Origin: Micropterix aruncella
Taxonomy: Eukaryota; Arthropoda; Insecta; Lepidoptera; Micropterigidae
Length of the DNA stretch: 64,000 nt
Assembly: GCA_944548615.1 (NCBI GenBank)
Contig: OX155972.1
Coordinates: 2,407,625 to 2,471,624, forward strand
Reading direction: 5' to 3'
Shown here piece after piece: positions 30,455 to 41,080 of the stretch. Within the stretch, counting starts at the first letter, position 1. Each line of letters starts with the position of its first letter. A model generated the notes under the pieces. That model was not told the DNA's origin, ran no database searches, and was given only the letters and a program-made list of their open reading frames with translations. The translations under genes were made by a program, and so were the position numbers.

Positions 30455-31063
30455 TTGTTAATAAAAAGTGGGAGCTAACGGGCCCATGATGAGGTGGCCA
30501 CGATGACCCATGTGTCCAGGGTCGGTCACACTCACGGGTCAACACCCATCCGACGGCCTCCACGCACGGGGTGCGAACCTGGGTAGGACTCTGGAAACAG
30601 TTTCCCCTGGGAATCAAACCTCTGGCGCTCCTGGACGGTCTGCGCACCGTGCGGCGCAAGCCAATCGATTGTGCTCTCCGACTAACAGTCGGGGAGTCTG
30701 GAACTGTATTGTTTCCTATAGAGCGGGGGTGGTTGCGTACCTTACGGCGACTGCTCTTGAAATTACCATTGGCTATCCGATCCCGGTTCAGAGTCGGGCA
30801 AAGGACGCCTTGGTCCGTGATAGATTCGGGATACACCGTTTCACCGCTTCGTAAGAGAGAGACCGGAGAAATCGGTAACATTACTGGCTATCTCGCGGTT
30901 AAGGCGTTGGCCTCTTACGGGTTGCGGCGTAGCTAGATGGTGGACTGTTTTGTCCCAAGTCTTCTACGCTCACTGCAGGGAGATAGAACGACTAATCGTT
31001 AAAACTTCCTGTGGTGACGGGCTCGCCCGTTGTAGTCGACAACCCAAGTTGTTGATAAAAAGT
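30455..31063 (+). mobile_element. Family C retroposon, copy 2, with 15-bp target duplication
   Basis: The element body is 30470-31048, starting GGGAGCTAACGGGCCC and ending GTAGTCGACAACCCAAG. The flanks TTGTTAATAAAAAGT (30455-30469) and TTGTTGATAAAAAGT (31049-31063) are a target-site duplication with one mismatch. There is no poly(A), no TIRs and no coding family; the overlapping frames on both strands are composition effects. The body is far richer in GC than its flanks. A long TSD without TIRs indicates LINE-style mobilisation (a SINE-like element or a LINE 3' part). Confidence 0.8.
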
Positions 31064-31214
31064 CATTATTTCACCAATGACAACAATATTAACATTAAAT
31101 TATTAGTGCCTGCTGATTACATCACAGAAATAATACAGATAGATAAAAATGCAATTTGTTAGACTATTACAACATCAAAGCGCCTTATTATTACAAATTG
31201 TAACCTGTACAGTA

Positions 31215-31613
31215 AATAAATTAAGAGTAAAAACACTAAAAACACGCTTTTGGGCTATGATTCGATATTCACATACACACGACTATGATACGATATTCCA
31301 TCGTGGAATGCCAGTGCCTATCTTCCGGCTTCATCATCAGACCTTGAAACCTAATCGTGGTCAAAGTTCATTCCAAGACTTTTCTAACAAATCCAAACAC
31401 AGCTATGATACGATGTTCCATCATGTAGTTCCAGTTCATATCTTCCGACTCCATCATCAGATCAGTTCGACGGTACCATATTATTGTATTGTCATCAGAA
31501 CTATATACAGCTGCCAATTTTCAAGACGCTACGACCCTTGGAAGATGGTTAAATTAGTTACCTTAGATTCCATTACATAGTTACATACGGGTCGACCTAA
31601 TAAAAGCGTGTTA
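31215..31613 (+). repeat. Family B repeat, copy 3
   Basis: An uninterrupted copy, AATAAATTAAGAG...AACACTAAAAACACGCTTTT to AATAAAAGCGTGTTAA. Its frame at 31149-31580 is not a gene. Confidence 0.85.
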
Positions 31614-32639
31614 ACAAAATCAACATATACGTAAATAATAATAAAATAATAAGAGGTATGATTTAAACATTCGTTTGTTGTTACACATATTACTGTCTTA
31701 TTTTGAGAAAGGTTACCGTATAGGCATGTTTCGAACGCCATATATTGATCTACTGAACCCAAGAGACTATCAATAAATTTTCGGAACTATGACTGCCATC
31801 TACACCTTGTTTTTCATAGTACAATTCTGGCTGCTAAAACGTAGTACGTTATTGAGCAATTTAATATCTTATGTAATCAATGGTAATAGTTAAGGAATTG
31901 TTAAATCGAGACGATATGTAGGTAAATTTTTGGTGTCATCCATATTTCTATCCTGATACGTGTAGTACATGCACAGTATACTAGACAGTGGTAGAACAAA
32001 ATTGAAATCAAAGCAAATACGTCACGAGTAGTAAGGGCTCGGATGGTCGCCAGATGGGTCGCTACTCGGCCTACACAGATACCCGAACGCTTGAAAAGGT
32101 CGCCAGCCTTTACCTGCCCTTAATGCGTACTGTTCGCGTTCGTCGTGACGAACCCCTCTGCCCACATTCTTCGCACCCTCTTCCCGCATTGCCCTGTAGC
32201 TCGTGAGTGTATGATTCGGTCTGTTTTTAAAGATGTTTCCTCTCAAAAAAAAATCTACAGTGTATAGCTAACGCGTTAGTTTCACATGCCAATAGAATGA
32301 CAAATGCCTCCAGTCGTTGCAGCATAGACCCAAGTGTCACATTTGACAAATTACTTGCCACCAAGAAAGTTAAACATCTGCGCATCATTCTAGTAAATTT
32401 GAAAGAACTGATAAGACATCATGTTGTCAATGTTGCGTCTATTTGATTTATATTTTTGTTTTTAAAAAATCTTACTGTTTGAGGATGTATACCGCCATAA
32501 ACATGACAACGCAAAATCAAAATAAAACTTATAATTGCAAATGTTTGAACTAAAAATATTATACTAATAGTAAGAAAAAGGTTTAAAGTTTATTTGACTG
32601 TAGTTTTATTTAATAATCTTATTTATATAAAAAGGGACC
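31614..32639. other. Unassigned, including a GC-richer block at 31990-32240
   Basis: The block at 32030-32230 (CCGAACGCTTGAAAAGGTCG, TCGTGACGAACCCC) stands out in composition but matches no family I can name. A minus-strand frame (32022-32246) shows no motifs. The rest is AT-rich. Confidence 0.35.
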
Positions 32640-32775
32640 TGAGTTCTGTTATGTTGAATATTTCAACGCTATTCCACAAAACATCAAATCAATGCAACAA
32701 CTAGGATTCAAACAGACACTCAAAAATAAATGCTATTATAGCGTGAATGACTTTTTAAACGATAATGGAAAATAA
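32640..32775 (+). pseudogene. LINE ORF2 C-terminal remnant
   Basis: The plus strand reads YFNAIPQNIKSMQQLGFK then TLKNKCYYSVNDFLND and a stop at about 32775. This is the YNxIPxxIK...FKxxLKxKCYYxVxDFL terminus of LINE ORF2. Followed by AT-rich 3' UTR. Inactive. Confidence 0.65.
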
Positions 32776-33184
32776 ATAATATAACATATTCTTATTGTGA
32801 TTCTCAAACATTTTAAACTTTAAACATTTATATTTCATTCTAGCTCTAAATCTGACAAACCGAAGATAGCCTAATAATTCCAGTTTAACATTTTAATTTA
32901 AAAACAAACTGATATTTATATATAGTAATGGGATTTTACTAAATTTGTGGAGAATAGTTCTAATTATTATTTTGTTAATATGTCTAAAACGTAATACTTT
33001 TCGGATTTGTTTTCCTTCAACTTGCGAAGTGAAAATTTATTTTATTATAGAAAAATAAATATTGTATGCCTGATTGGTAAACTGTATAGCACATAAAATA
33101 GTACCTATCCATTTTGTATTACCTACGTACAGTTCACAATAAAGTAATTATTATTATTGTGTTATTATGTATATATTAAATAAA
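32776..33184. other. AT-rich LINE 3' UTR-like stretch
   Basis: It follows the ORF2 remnant and ends in CACAATAAAG(TAATT)ATTATTATT at 33140-33160, a LINE-like AATAAA plus simple-repeat tail. Confidence 0.45.
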
Positions 33185-33270
33185 AAACTTTATTTGCACT
33201 CTAAACATTAATATACAAAAAGGCGAGCTTAATGCAATATAGCAACATCTTACAACTAACCTAATCACAC
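33185..33270 (-). repeat. LINE 3' end, relative of the 8629 copy
   Basis: ACAAAAAGGCGAGCTTAATG and CTTACAACTAACCTAA parallel 8660-8720. Only the 3' UTR survives. Confidence 0.55.
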
Positions 33271-33302
33271 ATTACAGTCAGTGCCGGCTCGTCCATATAG
33301 GC

Positions 33303-34131
33303 TGGCGGGCCGCAACCTTTTTGATGTTGCGACCCCAAAATTAAAAAAAGAATTTTCAGCGACCCCAGAAAAAAACACTATATTTACAAATGCAAAGGTT
33401 GGTTCAGGTAATGAGATCAAGGTAAACTTCAATTTTCCTCTATGTTCCATTGTTTCCTCCATGTTGTATTGTTTGTATCTAGCTGTTTTTATTTTGTTAA
33501 TTATATCGAAAAGTTTATTTATTTTGGAAAATAATATGAGAGCAAATGAGAAATATGCCTTTAACATATTTATGAAGGCATTAAATGAGACAATCCATTA
33601 TTTTAACATTTTATTCACTAAGAAAATTAGGTAAGTAAGTTTAAAAATTAATTTGAACCTTGTGCTTGCACACATTCAGTCAGTATAGATATATTATCAG
33701 AAATAGACAACCTCAAATCAGGTTCTACATTGTCTGGAGCGATATTTTGTTTTTATATCGGTCAATGTGGAGAAAACTGTCTCACAAAGGTAAATATATG
33801 CGAATGGCAGCAATTTCAGCAAAGATATTTTGTATAACAGTGGATATTTCTTTTCCGTCATTATCCAGAACTTGGATAGATCCGTGATTTTGATAATAGC
33901 TCGAAGGCTTTCATCTGACAATAAATCGATCAACTGCTCCTTTTCTTTTAAGTTCATCGAATCTCTCCGTTTTAAAGAATTTGGAATCAAAATGTGTATG
34001 GAGAGGTTATATTTTACGCATAAACTTTAATAAAAATCGATAAGTACAGGACCTTGTTGACTTTTTGACGACCCCATAATTATATTTCGCGACCCCGTGC
34101 GGGGTCGCGACCCCAGGGTTGGGGAAGGCTG
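33303..34131 (-). mobile_element. Deleted hAT element (ZBED5/FAM200-type), 829 bp
   Basis: It is flanked by the 8-bp duplication ATATAGGC (33295-33302 and 34132-34139), the length expected for hAT. The right terminus reads GGTTGGGGAAGGCTG (reverse CAGCCTTCCCCAACC) with repeated GCGACCCC words, and a GCGACCCCGTGCGGGGTCGC palindrome lies at 34089-34108. The left end is diverged (TGGCGGGCCGCAACC). Most of the transposase gene is missing. Confidence 0.8.
33650..33990 (-). pseudogene. hAT transposase C-terminus (dimerisation domain)
   Basis: The minus strand reads LSDESLRAIIKITDLSKFWI, LLKLLPFAYIYLCETVFSTL and TDIKTKYRSR, the LLPF-YLCE-xFS-L-IKTKYR signature of the hAT C-terminal (hATC) domain in ZBED5/FAM200-like proteins. 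A one-base frameshift at about 33725 then leads to NVEPDLRLSISDNISIL and VQAQGS, the usual end of the family. The BED finger and the catalytic core are absent. A decayed internal-deletion derivative. Confidence 0.85.
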
Positions 34132-34192
34132 ATATAGGCAACCTAGGCGGCAGCCTATGATGCAAAATTTTGGGGGGCGCGAAATTGAGACT

Positions 34193-34754
34193 AGCTTTTA
34201 TCGCGGGCCTAGTAGCAGCGCGGCGACCGAATGAAGAAATTTCTTAACGAAAATTAATGATTTTAAACTGATAATTACGTCTAAACGAGTACTGCTTACG
34301 ATTCGAAAAAAATATATGTTAAACAAGAACATTTTCCTAATATTCTTAGCTTTGAATATTTTAGATTTTGTTTATATTACATACTGTAATTAATTTGTGA
34401 AATTAGGTCTAACCGAACACAAAAACGACTACTACGCAAATACTATCTGGCGTATTATTATGCACCATTTTAAAGATAATTTAATTATCTATCTTTTTAT
34501 CTACGTTTTTTTCGACTAATCCGTTTTTTGCTTTATCGAATAAAAAATTCGTGCTCGGCGCTTTATCGGGGGACGTTTAAATTATTCCGAATCATTTGCG
34601 GTAGCAAATGATTCGGAATAATTTCAACGTCCTGGATAGAGCGCAGTTATCTGATATCAGAAAAAAATAAATAATAATTATAATTGCATAAGTTGTTAAA
34701 AATGCTATGCAATAGCTTTACCGCGACAGTCCCCGAGTGCCACACGTATTTTTG
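34193..34754 (+). repeat. Family A repeat, copy 4 (5' end clipped)
   Basis: It starts at AGCTTTTATCGCGGGCC, lacking the first GCTATTGCAT, and ends GTGCCACACGTATTTTT. The internal hairpin tip is shorter (CATTTGCGGTAGCAAATG). Confidence 0.85.
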
Positions 34755-35199
34755 TATTTTATTTGGGGATTTAAAAACATAAACGAAATAAAAGTTTTGT
34801 ACTTCTGCGCCGTACTAGCTTAGATAGACACATTATTAGGTAATGAAAGGTATAGGGTATTTTATTTTATTTAAGTTGTCATAGAAAATAGGAGCGAGTT
34901 TGGCAGCGAGTTTGGCAACCTCGCTGTGCGAAGCGGAATGCGAACGAAATGTAGGGTTGTAGCACAGTAGAAATATGAGCTAAGCAGCATGGAAGCTACG
35001 TACAAACGAACGAAACGAACGCACTCACACAGACGCACGCTTCAACAATAAGCTAAGCACTTGTCGGTGGGATCACAGTAGAAATATGAGCAGTATGGAA
35101 ACTAAGCCTATTTTTTGAAATAAATACCTAATCTCCATTGGAGCGCTAGGGTTGTCAATTTTTATTTCTTGTAAAAATGATAAGTCATTTTTAATTATA
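34755..35199. other. Unassigned stretch
   Basis: No gene seen. ATCACAGTAGAAATATGAGC-like wording occurs twice (34965 and 35073), suggesting a small duplication. Confidence 0.4.
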
Positions 35200-36095
35200 A
35201 TTAAAATCATTTATTTGGGATACAGTTTCGATGACAATGCATTTTTATGGCATGATCATGACCTGATTTTACAGCCAAGATCGGCTCCTGACGAGGATAC
35301 TTTTCCACTGTCGACAGCACAGACACACAATTTTGTGTACGCATTCAATTATGATAGCAACTTCCAAGTTTCAGCATTACATGGCTGATGTACCCTGGGT
35401 TGGCTCCCAACGAGGGAACTCCTCAACGGTCAACAGCAGAGACCCAAAATTTTGTATACGTGGAAGGAGCTATCATAATTGAATAATTATGATAGCTCCT
35501 TCCATGTTCCACATGACATGGCTGATCTACCCTGGGTTGGCTCCCGATGAGAGAACTCCTCAACGGTCAACAGCAGAGACCCAAAATGTTGTATACGCAT
35601 TCAATTATAATAGCCCCTTCTAAGTTCCACCATGACATGGCTGATGTACCCTGGGTTGGCTCCCGATGAGGGGACTCCTCAACGGTCAACAGCAGAGACT
35701 CAAAATTTTGTATACGCATTCAATTATGATATCCCCTTCCAAGTTTCACTGTGACATGGCTGATGTAACCTGAGTTGGCTCCCGATGAGGGAACTCCTCA
35801 ACGGTCAACAGCAAAGACTCAAAATTTTGTATACGCATTCAATTATGATAGGCCCTTTCAGGTTTCAGTATGACATGGCTGATGTAACCTGGGTTGTCTC
35901 CCGATGAGGGGACTCCTCAACGGTCAACAGCAGAGACCCAAAATTTTGTATACACATTCAATTATGATATCCCCTTCCAAGTTTCACTATGACATGGCTG
36001 ATGTAACCTGAGTTGGCTCCCGATGAGGGAACTCCTCAACGGTCAACAGCAAAGACTCAAAATTTTGTATACGCATTCAATTATGATAGCCCCTG
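35200..36095 (+). repeat. 119-bp tandem repeat array, ~7.5 units
   Basis: GACATGGCTGATG recurs at 35515, 35634, 35753, 35872 and 35991, spacing exactly 119. Each unit has GGTTGGCTCCCGATGAGG, CTCCTCAACGGTCAACAGCA and TTTTGTATACGCATTCAATT. Units 35753 and 35991 are near-identical (GTAACCTGAGTTGG, AGCAAAGACTC), and units 35634 and 35872 resemble each other, giving a 238-bp higher-order dimer. The first unit (35200-35390) is diverged. A related 3-unit array lies at 57425-57840. No coding role evident. Confidence 0.9.
35461..35504. repeat. Perfect 20-bp-arm palindrome inside the 119-bp array
   Basis: TGGAAGGAGCTATCATAATT and its reverse complement flank a 4-base spacer GAAT. The arm is unit sequence, so part of one repeat was copied in inverted orientation. 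Confidence 0.9.
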
Positions 36096-36229
36096 AACGA
36101 CAGGACCATCCAGGCCGCATACTTTTAGATAGAAGTACTAACACGGCCCAGACACGTTGACGAACGAACGAGCATATAATAAAGCAAATAGCGCCCGCAC
36201 GGAGAGTGCATTTTGCATATCACTGATCC

Positions 36230-36670
36230 TTAAGGTGATTCGTCGCGGTCCGAGGAAACTATTCTGATAATAGATGGCGTTGTAAGCAATATTAACAGAA
36301 AAATACGATTTTTAGCTCTCTCAGTGCAGTAAAAATTACGAAATAAATTTACCGGGAACTTTACATATACACGGTTCGATGTACTTCGTATCACCGCGAT
36401 AATCAACCGCATTACGAAATTAATGGGGAAAACAGACCAATTTCGGTTCAGAACCGAAATTGGTCTGTTTTCCCCATTAATTTCGTAATGCGGTTGATTA
36501 TCGCGGTGATACGAAGTACATCGAACCGTGTATATGTAAAGTTCCCGGTAAATTTATTTCGTAATTTTTACTGCACTGAGAGAGCTAAAAATCGTATTTT
36601 TCTGTTAATATTGCTTACAACGCCATCTATTATCAGAATAGTTTCCTCGGACCGCGACGAATCACCTTAA
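36230..36670. repeat. 441-bp perfect palindrome bounded by TTAA
   Basis: From TTAAGGTGATTCGTCGCGG to CCGCGACGAATCACCTTAA the sequence reads identically on both strands; the central base is 36450 (GGTTC-A-GAACC). Arms of 220 bases show no mismatch by eye. The two mirrored 60-codon frames (36230-36412 minus, 36488-36670 plus) are therefore identical and not genes. Homology stops at the TTAA on each side. It is either a fold-back MITE of the TTAA-target class or an assembly/cloning artefact. Confidence 0.9.
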
Positions 36671-37242
36671 TAGAACCATGTTGATTTGATTTGAAAGATT
36701 TAATACAGCGTTATTTTTGCATGGGCTTACTAGTATAGAAGCGCTGATGAGGATGTGCCTGCATCCCAGTTTATGGTTTCATGTCATATATACATTAGGG
36801 GATTACGCCAAGTCCTCGAGGAGAATCATCGCATCTTGTATATTTAACGGCTCAGAGTAATCTCGGAGGATCATTAAGGCCTTTAACGCTTAATAAAGTT
36901 ATTATGCTCTGCATATGGACAGTGCCTATACTGTATAATGGGGCGGTTTATACTGAAAGCTTTTATGATAAGGAGATCGAAACATTTGGTATTTGATTTT
37001 ATCCACTTTAGTTTAGTATAAAATAGTATTTAGTTCTGAAATGCACTCCGTAAGGAAAGAGCCGAATAGTTGCCCTAATTTTCTAAAAAGCTCTATTTTT
37101 AAAAAATATGAACTTACTAAGATTGATGCAACATGTTTATCAAAATATAAGTCTTAGATTTTTTATATAAGCCTATTTTTGTAAACATAATTATTATTGG
37201 CTTTGAGTAAATCCTATTTCATTTGACCTCTCGAAAAAGGGA
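36671..37242. other. Unassigned stretch
   Basis: No ORF and no recognisable repeat. Confidence 0.4.
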
Positions 37243-37381
37243 TAGTAAGCAAAGGGGTAAGTAAGGGGGTAAGTAAGGGGTAAGCAAAGGGGTAAGTAAG
37301 GGGGTAAGTAAGGGGTAAGCAAAGGGGTAAGTAAGGGGGTAAGTAAGGGGTAAGCAAAGGGGTAAGTAAGGGGTAGTAAGA
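37243..37381. repeat. GGGGTAAG(T/C)AA minisatellite
   Basis: 11-12 base units GGGGTAAGTAA / GGGGTAAGCAAA are arranged in a ~35-bp higher-order period, about 3.5 copies. The purine-rich strand is G-rich. Confidence 0.9.
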
Positions 37382-37484
37382 AAAGCCTACTGTAGCGAAT
37401 AGTAGTCTAACGTTAAAAATGCTTTTTGAACTTATAATATTGTCTTCATTTTCACTGTCAGAATTGTAAATGTGTATGCTTCTC

Positions 37485-37680
37485 TTTTAAGCTATTGCAT
37501 AGCTTTTATCGCGGGCCTAGGCCAGCGCGGCGACCGAATGAAGAAATTTCTTAACGAAAATTAATGATTTTAAACTGTAATTACGTCTAAACGAGTACTG
37601 CTTACGATTCGAAAAAAATATATGTTAAACAAGAACATTTTCCTAATATTCTTAGATTTGAATAATTTAGATTTTGTTTA
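37485..37680 (+). repeat. Family A repeat, copy 5, left part
   Basis: TTTTAAGCTATTGCATAGC through GAATAATTTAGATTTTGTTTA, cut by the LINE and continued at 42217. Confidence 0.85.
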
Positions 37681-37902
37681 TTTATTTATTTATTTTATTT
37701 ATTATAAAAGGTACACAAACAATACTCTAATATTACATGGCTATCGCTAACATTTTTACTTTGTTTCTAATTAGGGTATAATATTATATGCGTACTCCGC
37801 ATGCTTAATTTATAATTGCGTATGTGCCGTATCTCATGATTTACAAAATTATCAAAATTATCAAAATTATCAAAAATTATCAGTACAAAAATTAATATTC
37901 TT

Positions 37903-38156
37903 AAAAATTATCAAAACAAAAATTAAAAATTTTAGAAATAAGTTTACAGTGAATTCTGAAAAACAATTAAACAATGAAATGGTAAAAAATAGATCAAATA
38001 TTGTCTGGAATAAAATAATAAAAACATAAAAATTATCAAAACAAAAATTAAAAATTTTAGAAATAAGTTTAGTGAATTCTGAAAAAAAGTTAAACAATTA
38101 AATGGTAAAAAAAAAAATAGATCGAATAATGTCTGGAATAAAATAATAAAAACATA
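37903..38156. repeat. ~125-bp tandem duplication in the LINE 3' UTR
   Basis: AAATTATCAAAACAAAAATT...TCTGGAATAAAATAATAAAA occurs twice in a row (from 37905 and 38029) with a few substitutions and small indels. Confidence 0.85.
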
Positions 38157-38176
38157 CGGTAAATTATCAATTTGTT

Positions 38177-41030
38177 TCATAATACGTTATTTATAATGGA
38201 CTTAACTACTAATGGTCCCAGGTTGAAGAAATCAATGTTATCGGTTATAGTGTTGTATAACCGGCATGTACGTGAGATAGGATTGTGGAAAGATTGATTT
38301 GTCTGCGAAGTGGGAAGGTGAAATGTTAAGTGCTGCCTCAGTCGCCTGGATGGTACGTTGAAATTTAACGCTTCTAATAAATCTGGTGAGTCTATCCCGC
38401 CGTTAAGAAGTTTATGCAGAAACATTAGACTTCCGCACTCTCTCCTCTTTCTAAGAGTAAAAATCTTAAAATAATTTAAACGCTTTTCATAAGAGTAGAG
38501 AGTGCGTGATAGGCCGGTTTTATAGGTTACCATACGCATATACTTCCTCTGCACAGACTCTATCGCTTCCGAATGCACCTCATAGTATGGATTCCAAATT
38601 ATGGAACCAAACTCCAGTTGGCTGCGTACAAGAGAATTATAGAGCAAGTTAAAAGAGTTAATATTTTTAAACGGTTTAGTAACCCTATATATAAAACCCA
38701 GTGTTCGCTCGCTCTTACTTACTACATTGTTGATATGCTCTCTAAAAGTCAGGTGCTCGTCGTGAAGTATTCCTAGATCTCTTACACTTTTTGTAGATTT
38801 TAGTGTTGAATTGCCGATAGAGTAAGGGTAGTCTTTAATTTGCTTATTTCTAGTGAAACGAATAATTTGACATTTTTCAACATTCAGTTCCATTCTATTA
38901 GATTCACACCAATTTTTCAATTCGCAAAGATCTTTCTGTAGTGCATTGCAATCCTCCATTGTCAGTATTTCTTTGAATATTTTTAAATCATCTGCATACA
39001 TTAGATGCCGACAGCGTAGACTCTTAGAGAGATCATCAATGAATATTAAAAATAGAAGTGGTCCGAGATTTGATCCCTGAGGCACACCAGATTTAACTAA
39101 GGCAGGGATCGATGTATATCCTTTCACACGAACAATTTGTGTCCTATTTGATAGGTACGACTTCATCCATCTAAGTAGGTTACCGTGAATACCGTTATTT
39201 GCAAGTTTCATATGTAATATGTCATGATTAACTTTGTCAAACGCTTTAGCGAAGTCGGTATACACGGCATCCACCTGGTGTTTCCTATTAAACGCGGATG
39301 AAATGTAGGTACTGGTTGTACTCCAACAGGTTAGTTTCCACCGATCGGTTTTTGGTGAATCCATGCTGGTACGGACAGATTATATGTTTAAAATGTCGTG
39401 TAACATGATCACAGACAAGAGATTCGAATATCTTTCCGAAACAGGAGAGTATGCTTATTGGTCTGTAGTTAGATACTGAATTCCTGTCTCCGGATTTATG
39501 AATCGGTATGATATTAGCAATCTTCCACTGCGATGGAAATACTCCTATCTCAAGACATTTATTATATATAATGTGCAATGGCTGTACGATTTCTGTTGAA
39601 CATTTTTTAATGAATAAGGGAGGGATTTCATCATGACCTGGACCTTTACTATCATCTAACATTTTTAACTTAGTTCTAATATCTATTTTATTAATAATAA
39701 TATTGCATAGCGAGTAATTAGCACTCGAAACACACACACTTTATTGAGTCAGCTGCACTGGGTTAGCATCAAAAACTGAGGAAAAGTATTCCGAGAACAA
39801 CTCGCTTATTCCGGATCCATCGTTGGCAGTTTTGGATTGAAAATACATAGTATCCGGTATCGCTGGTTTTGCTTTTTTTGCTTTTACGAATGACCAGAAT
39901 GGTTTACTTGTCTTATTTAGAGACTCTTCAATTGTCTTAATATAGTCATTATAGCTTTCTTTTATCATTTTTTTACCTCTTTTTCTCAGCAAAGAAAATG
40001 TTTCGTAGTCGACCGCGTTGCCGTACCTTTTTGCCTTTTTTCTGAATTTTTCTTTTTCCTTCAGCAACTTTATACAGGATGTATTTAACCATGCAGGATA
40101 TTTTGAGGGTCTTTTGCTCTTGAATGGTATTGCTATTTTAATTATTTCCCACAGCTTGGAATAGAATGTTTCGACTAATAAATCTGGGTCATCACCCGTT
40201 AGGCATGTATACCAGTTAATTAGTGATAATAATTCAGTACATTTTTTGTAGTCGCCCTTAAAGAAATCATATCGAGCTGTTGCAGTATTTTGAACCAGCT
40301 CGACGTTATATGCGAGTTTCAGATATATGTCTAGCGGTGGATGATGAGCGTCGACTCGGCTTATTGCTGTGGAACTTTTAACACATATATTGTCTTTGTC
40401 AGACAATATTAAATCTAAAATTCGATCGAAAGGGTTCTTGATATAGTTAGATTGGGTGAGGTTACCGGTCGACATAAGTTCCTGTAGGGCTATGGATTTT
40501 TGCCCTGAAAAATGTATTTCGCCTATATCCCCTCCATTTTCACAGATTCTGTTCCAATTGATATGCGGTAGATTGAAATCTCCAATGATGACGTTTTGAT
40601 TTTGTATTTCTGAGTTTATACAGATTTCTTGACATTTTGAAGTAAAACATTGAAATTTATTAATCGGGATGTTAGGTGGTAAATAGACTGTACATATATT
40701 TAGAACCTTCTTTTTAGAATTATTCGGCTCTATTTGTATCCATAGATCTTCGTTTTCCGTTTCCCATAATGGCATTCTTCTAGACTTGATTGTATTCAGT
40801 ACAGCCACCAGAACTCCGCCCCCGTTGTTATATTCGGATGCACTGGATTCCCGATCTCGCCGATATATGACATAACGTGAATCAAATATTTCGCCATCTT
40901 ATACACCAGAGTTCAGATTAGTTTCCGTCAGACAAATTATATGATAGTTGTTGTTTAACACCTCTAGGTTTATTTCTTGTAGTTTAGATCGCATCCCCCG
41001 AATATTTTGGTAATAGATGTTATAGCAATT
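38177..41030 (-). pseudogene. LINE ORF2: APE endonuclease and reverse transcriptase, broken
   Basis: It starts near 41030 with YYQNIRGMRSKLQEINLEVL and LTETNL (APE-type endonuclease Asn and Glu motifs), then a TAA in SGV-stop-DGEIFD at about 40902. It continues to GDFNLPHINW (EN Asp/Asn motif) and an EN C-terminal region, then an in-frame TAA after NPVQLTQ (39738-39740). The RT begins GPGHDEIPPLFIK, SNYRPISIL, QHGFTKNRS; a frameshift at about 39290-39320 leads into DFAKAFDKVNHD (motif A), GVPQGSNLGP (motif B) and YADDLKIF (motif C). The C-terminal region ends at 38177. Only three lesions, so the copy is relatively young but dead. Confidence 0.9.
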
Positions 41031-41080
41031 GAATTTTATATCTTAACTTAATTAAGGCTTGCGTTGTGGTAGTAATATTC

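Larger units (their letters stand above)
33279..34190. mobile_element. hAT-like terminus split by a second hAT insertion
   Basis: CAGTGCCGGCTCGTCCATAT (33279) resumes after the inner element as AACCTAGGCGGCAGCCTATG (34140) and TTTTGGGGGGCGCG to about 34190. CAGTG is a typical hAT terminus. The outer element keeps only this one end; family A copy 4 abuts it. Confidence 0.55.

Noticed and set aside
30441..30936. Overlapping frames of 114-146 codons on both strands
   Set aside because: Side effect of the GC-rich family C repeat, which lacks stops in several frames; copy 3 does not keep the same frames.
35200..36095. CRISPR array
   Set aside because: Units are 119 bp, contiguous without unique spacers, and the DNA is clearly eukaryotic.
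36230..36412. Pair of identical 60-codon frames on opposite strands (with 36488-36670)
   Set aside because: A mirror image caused by the perfect palindrome, not two genes.
37870..38180. Two overlapping minus-strand frames rich in Phe/Leu
   Set aside because: They come from the AT-rich tandem duplication in the LINE 3' UTR.
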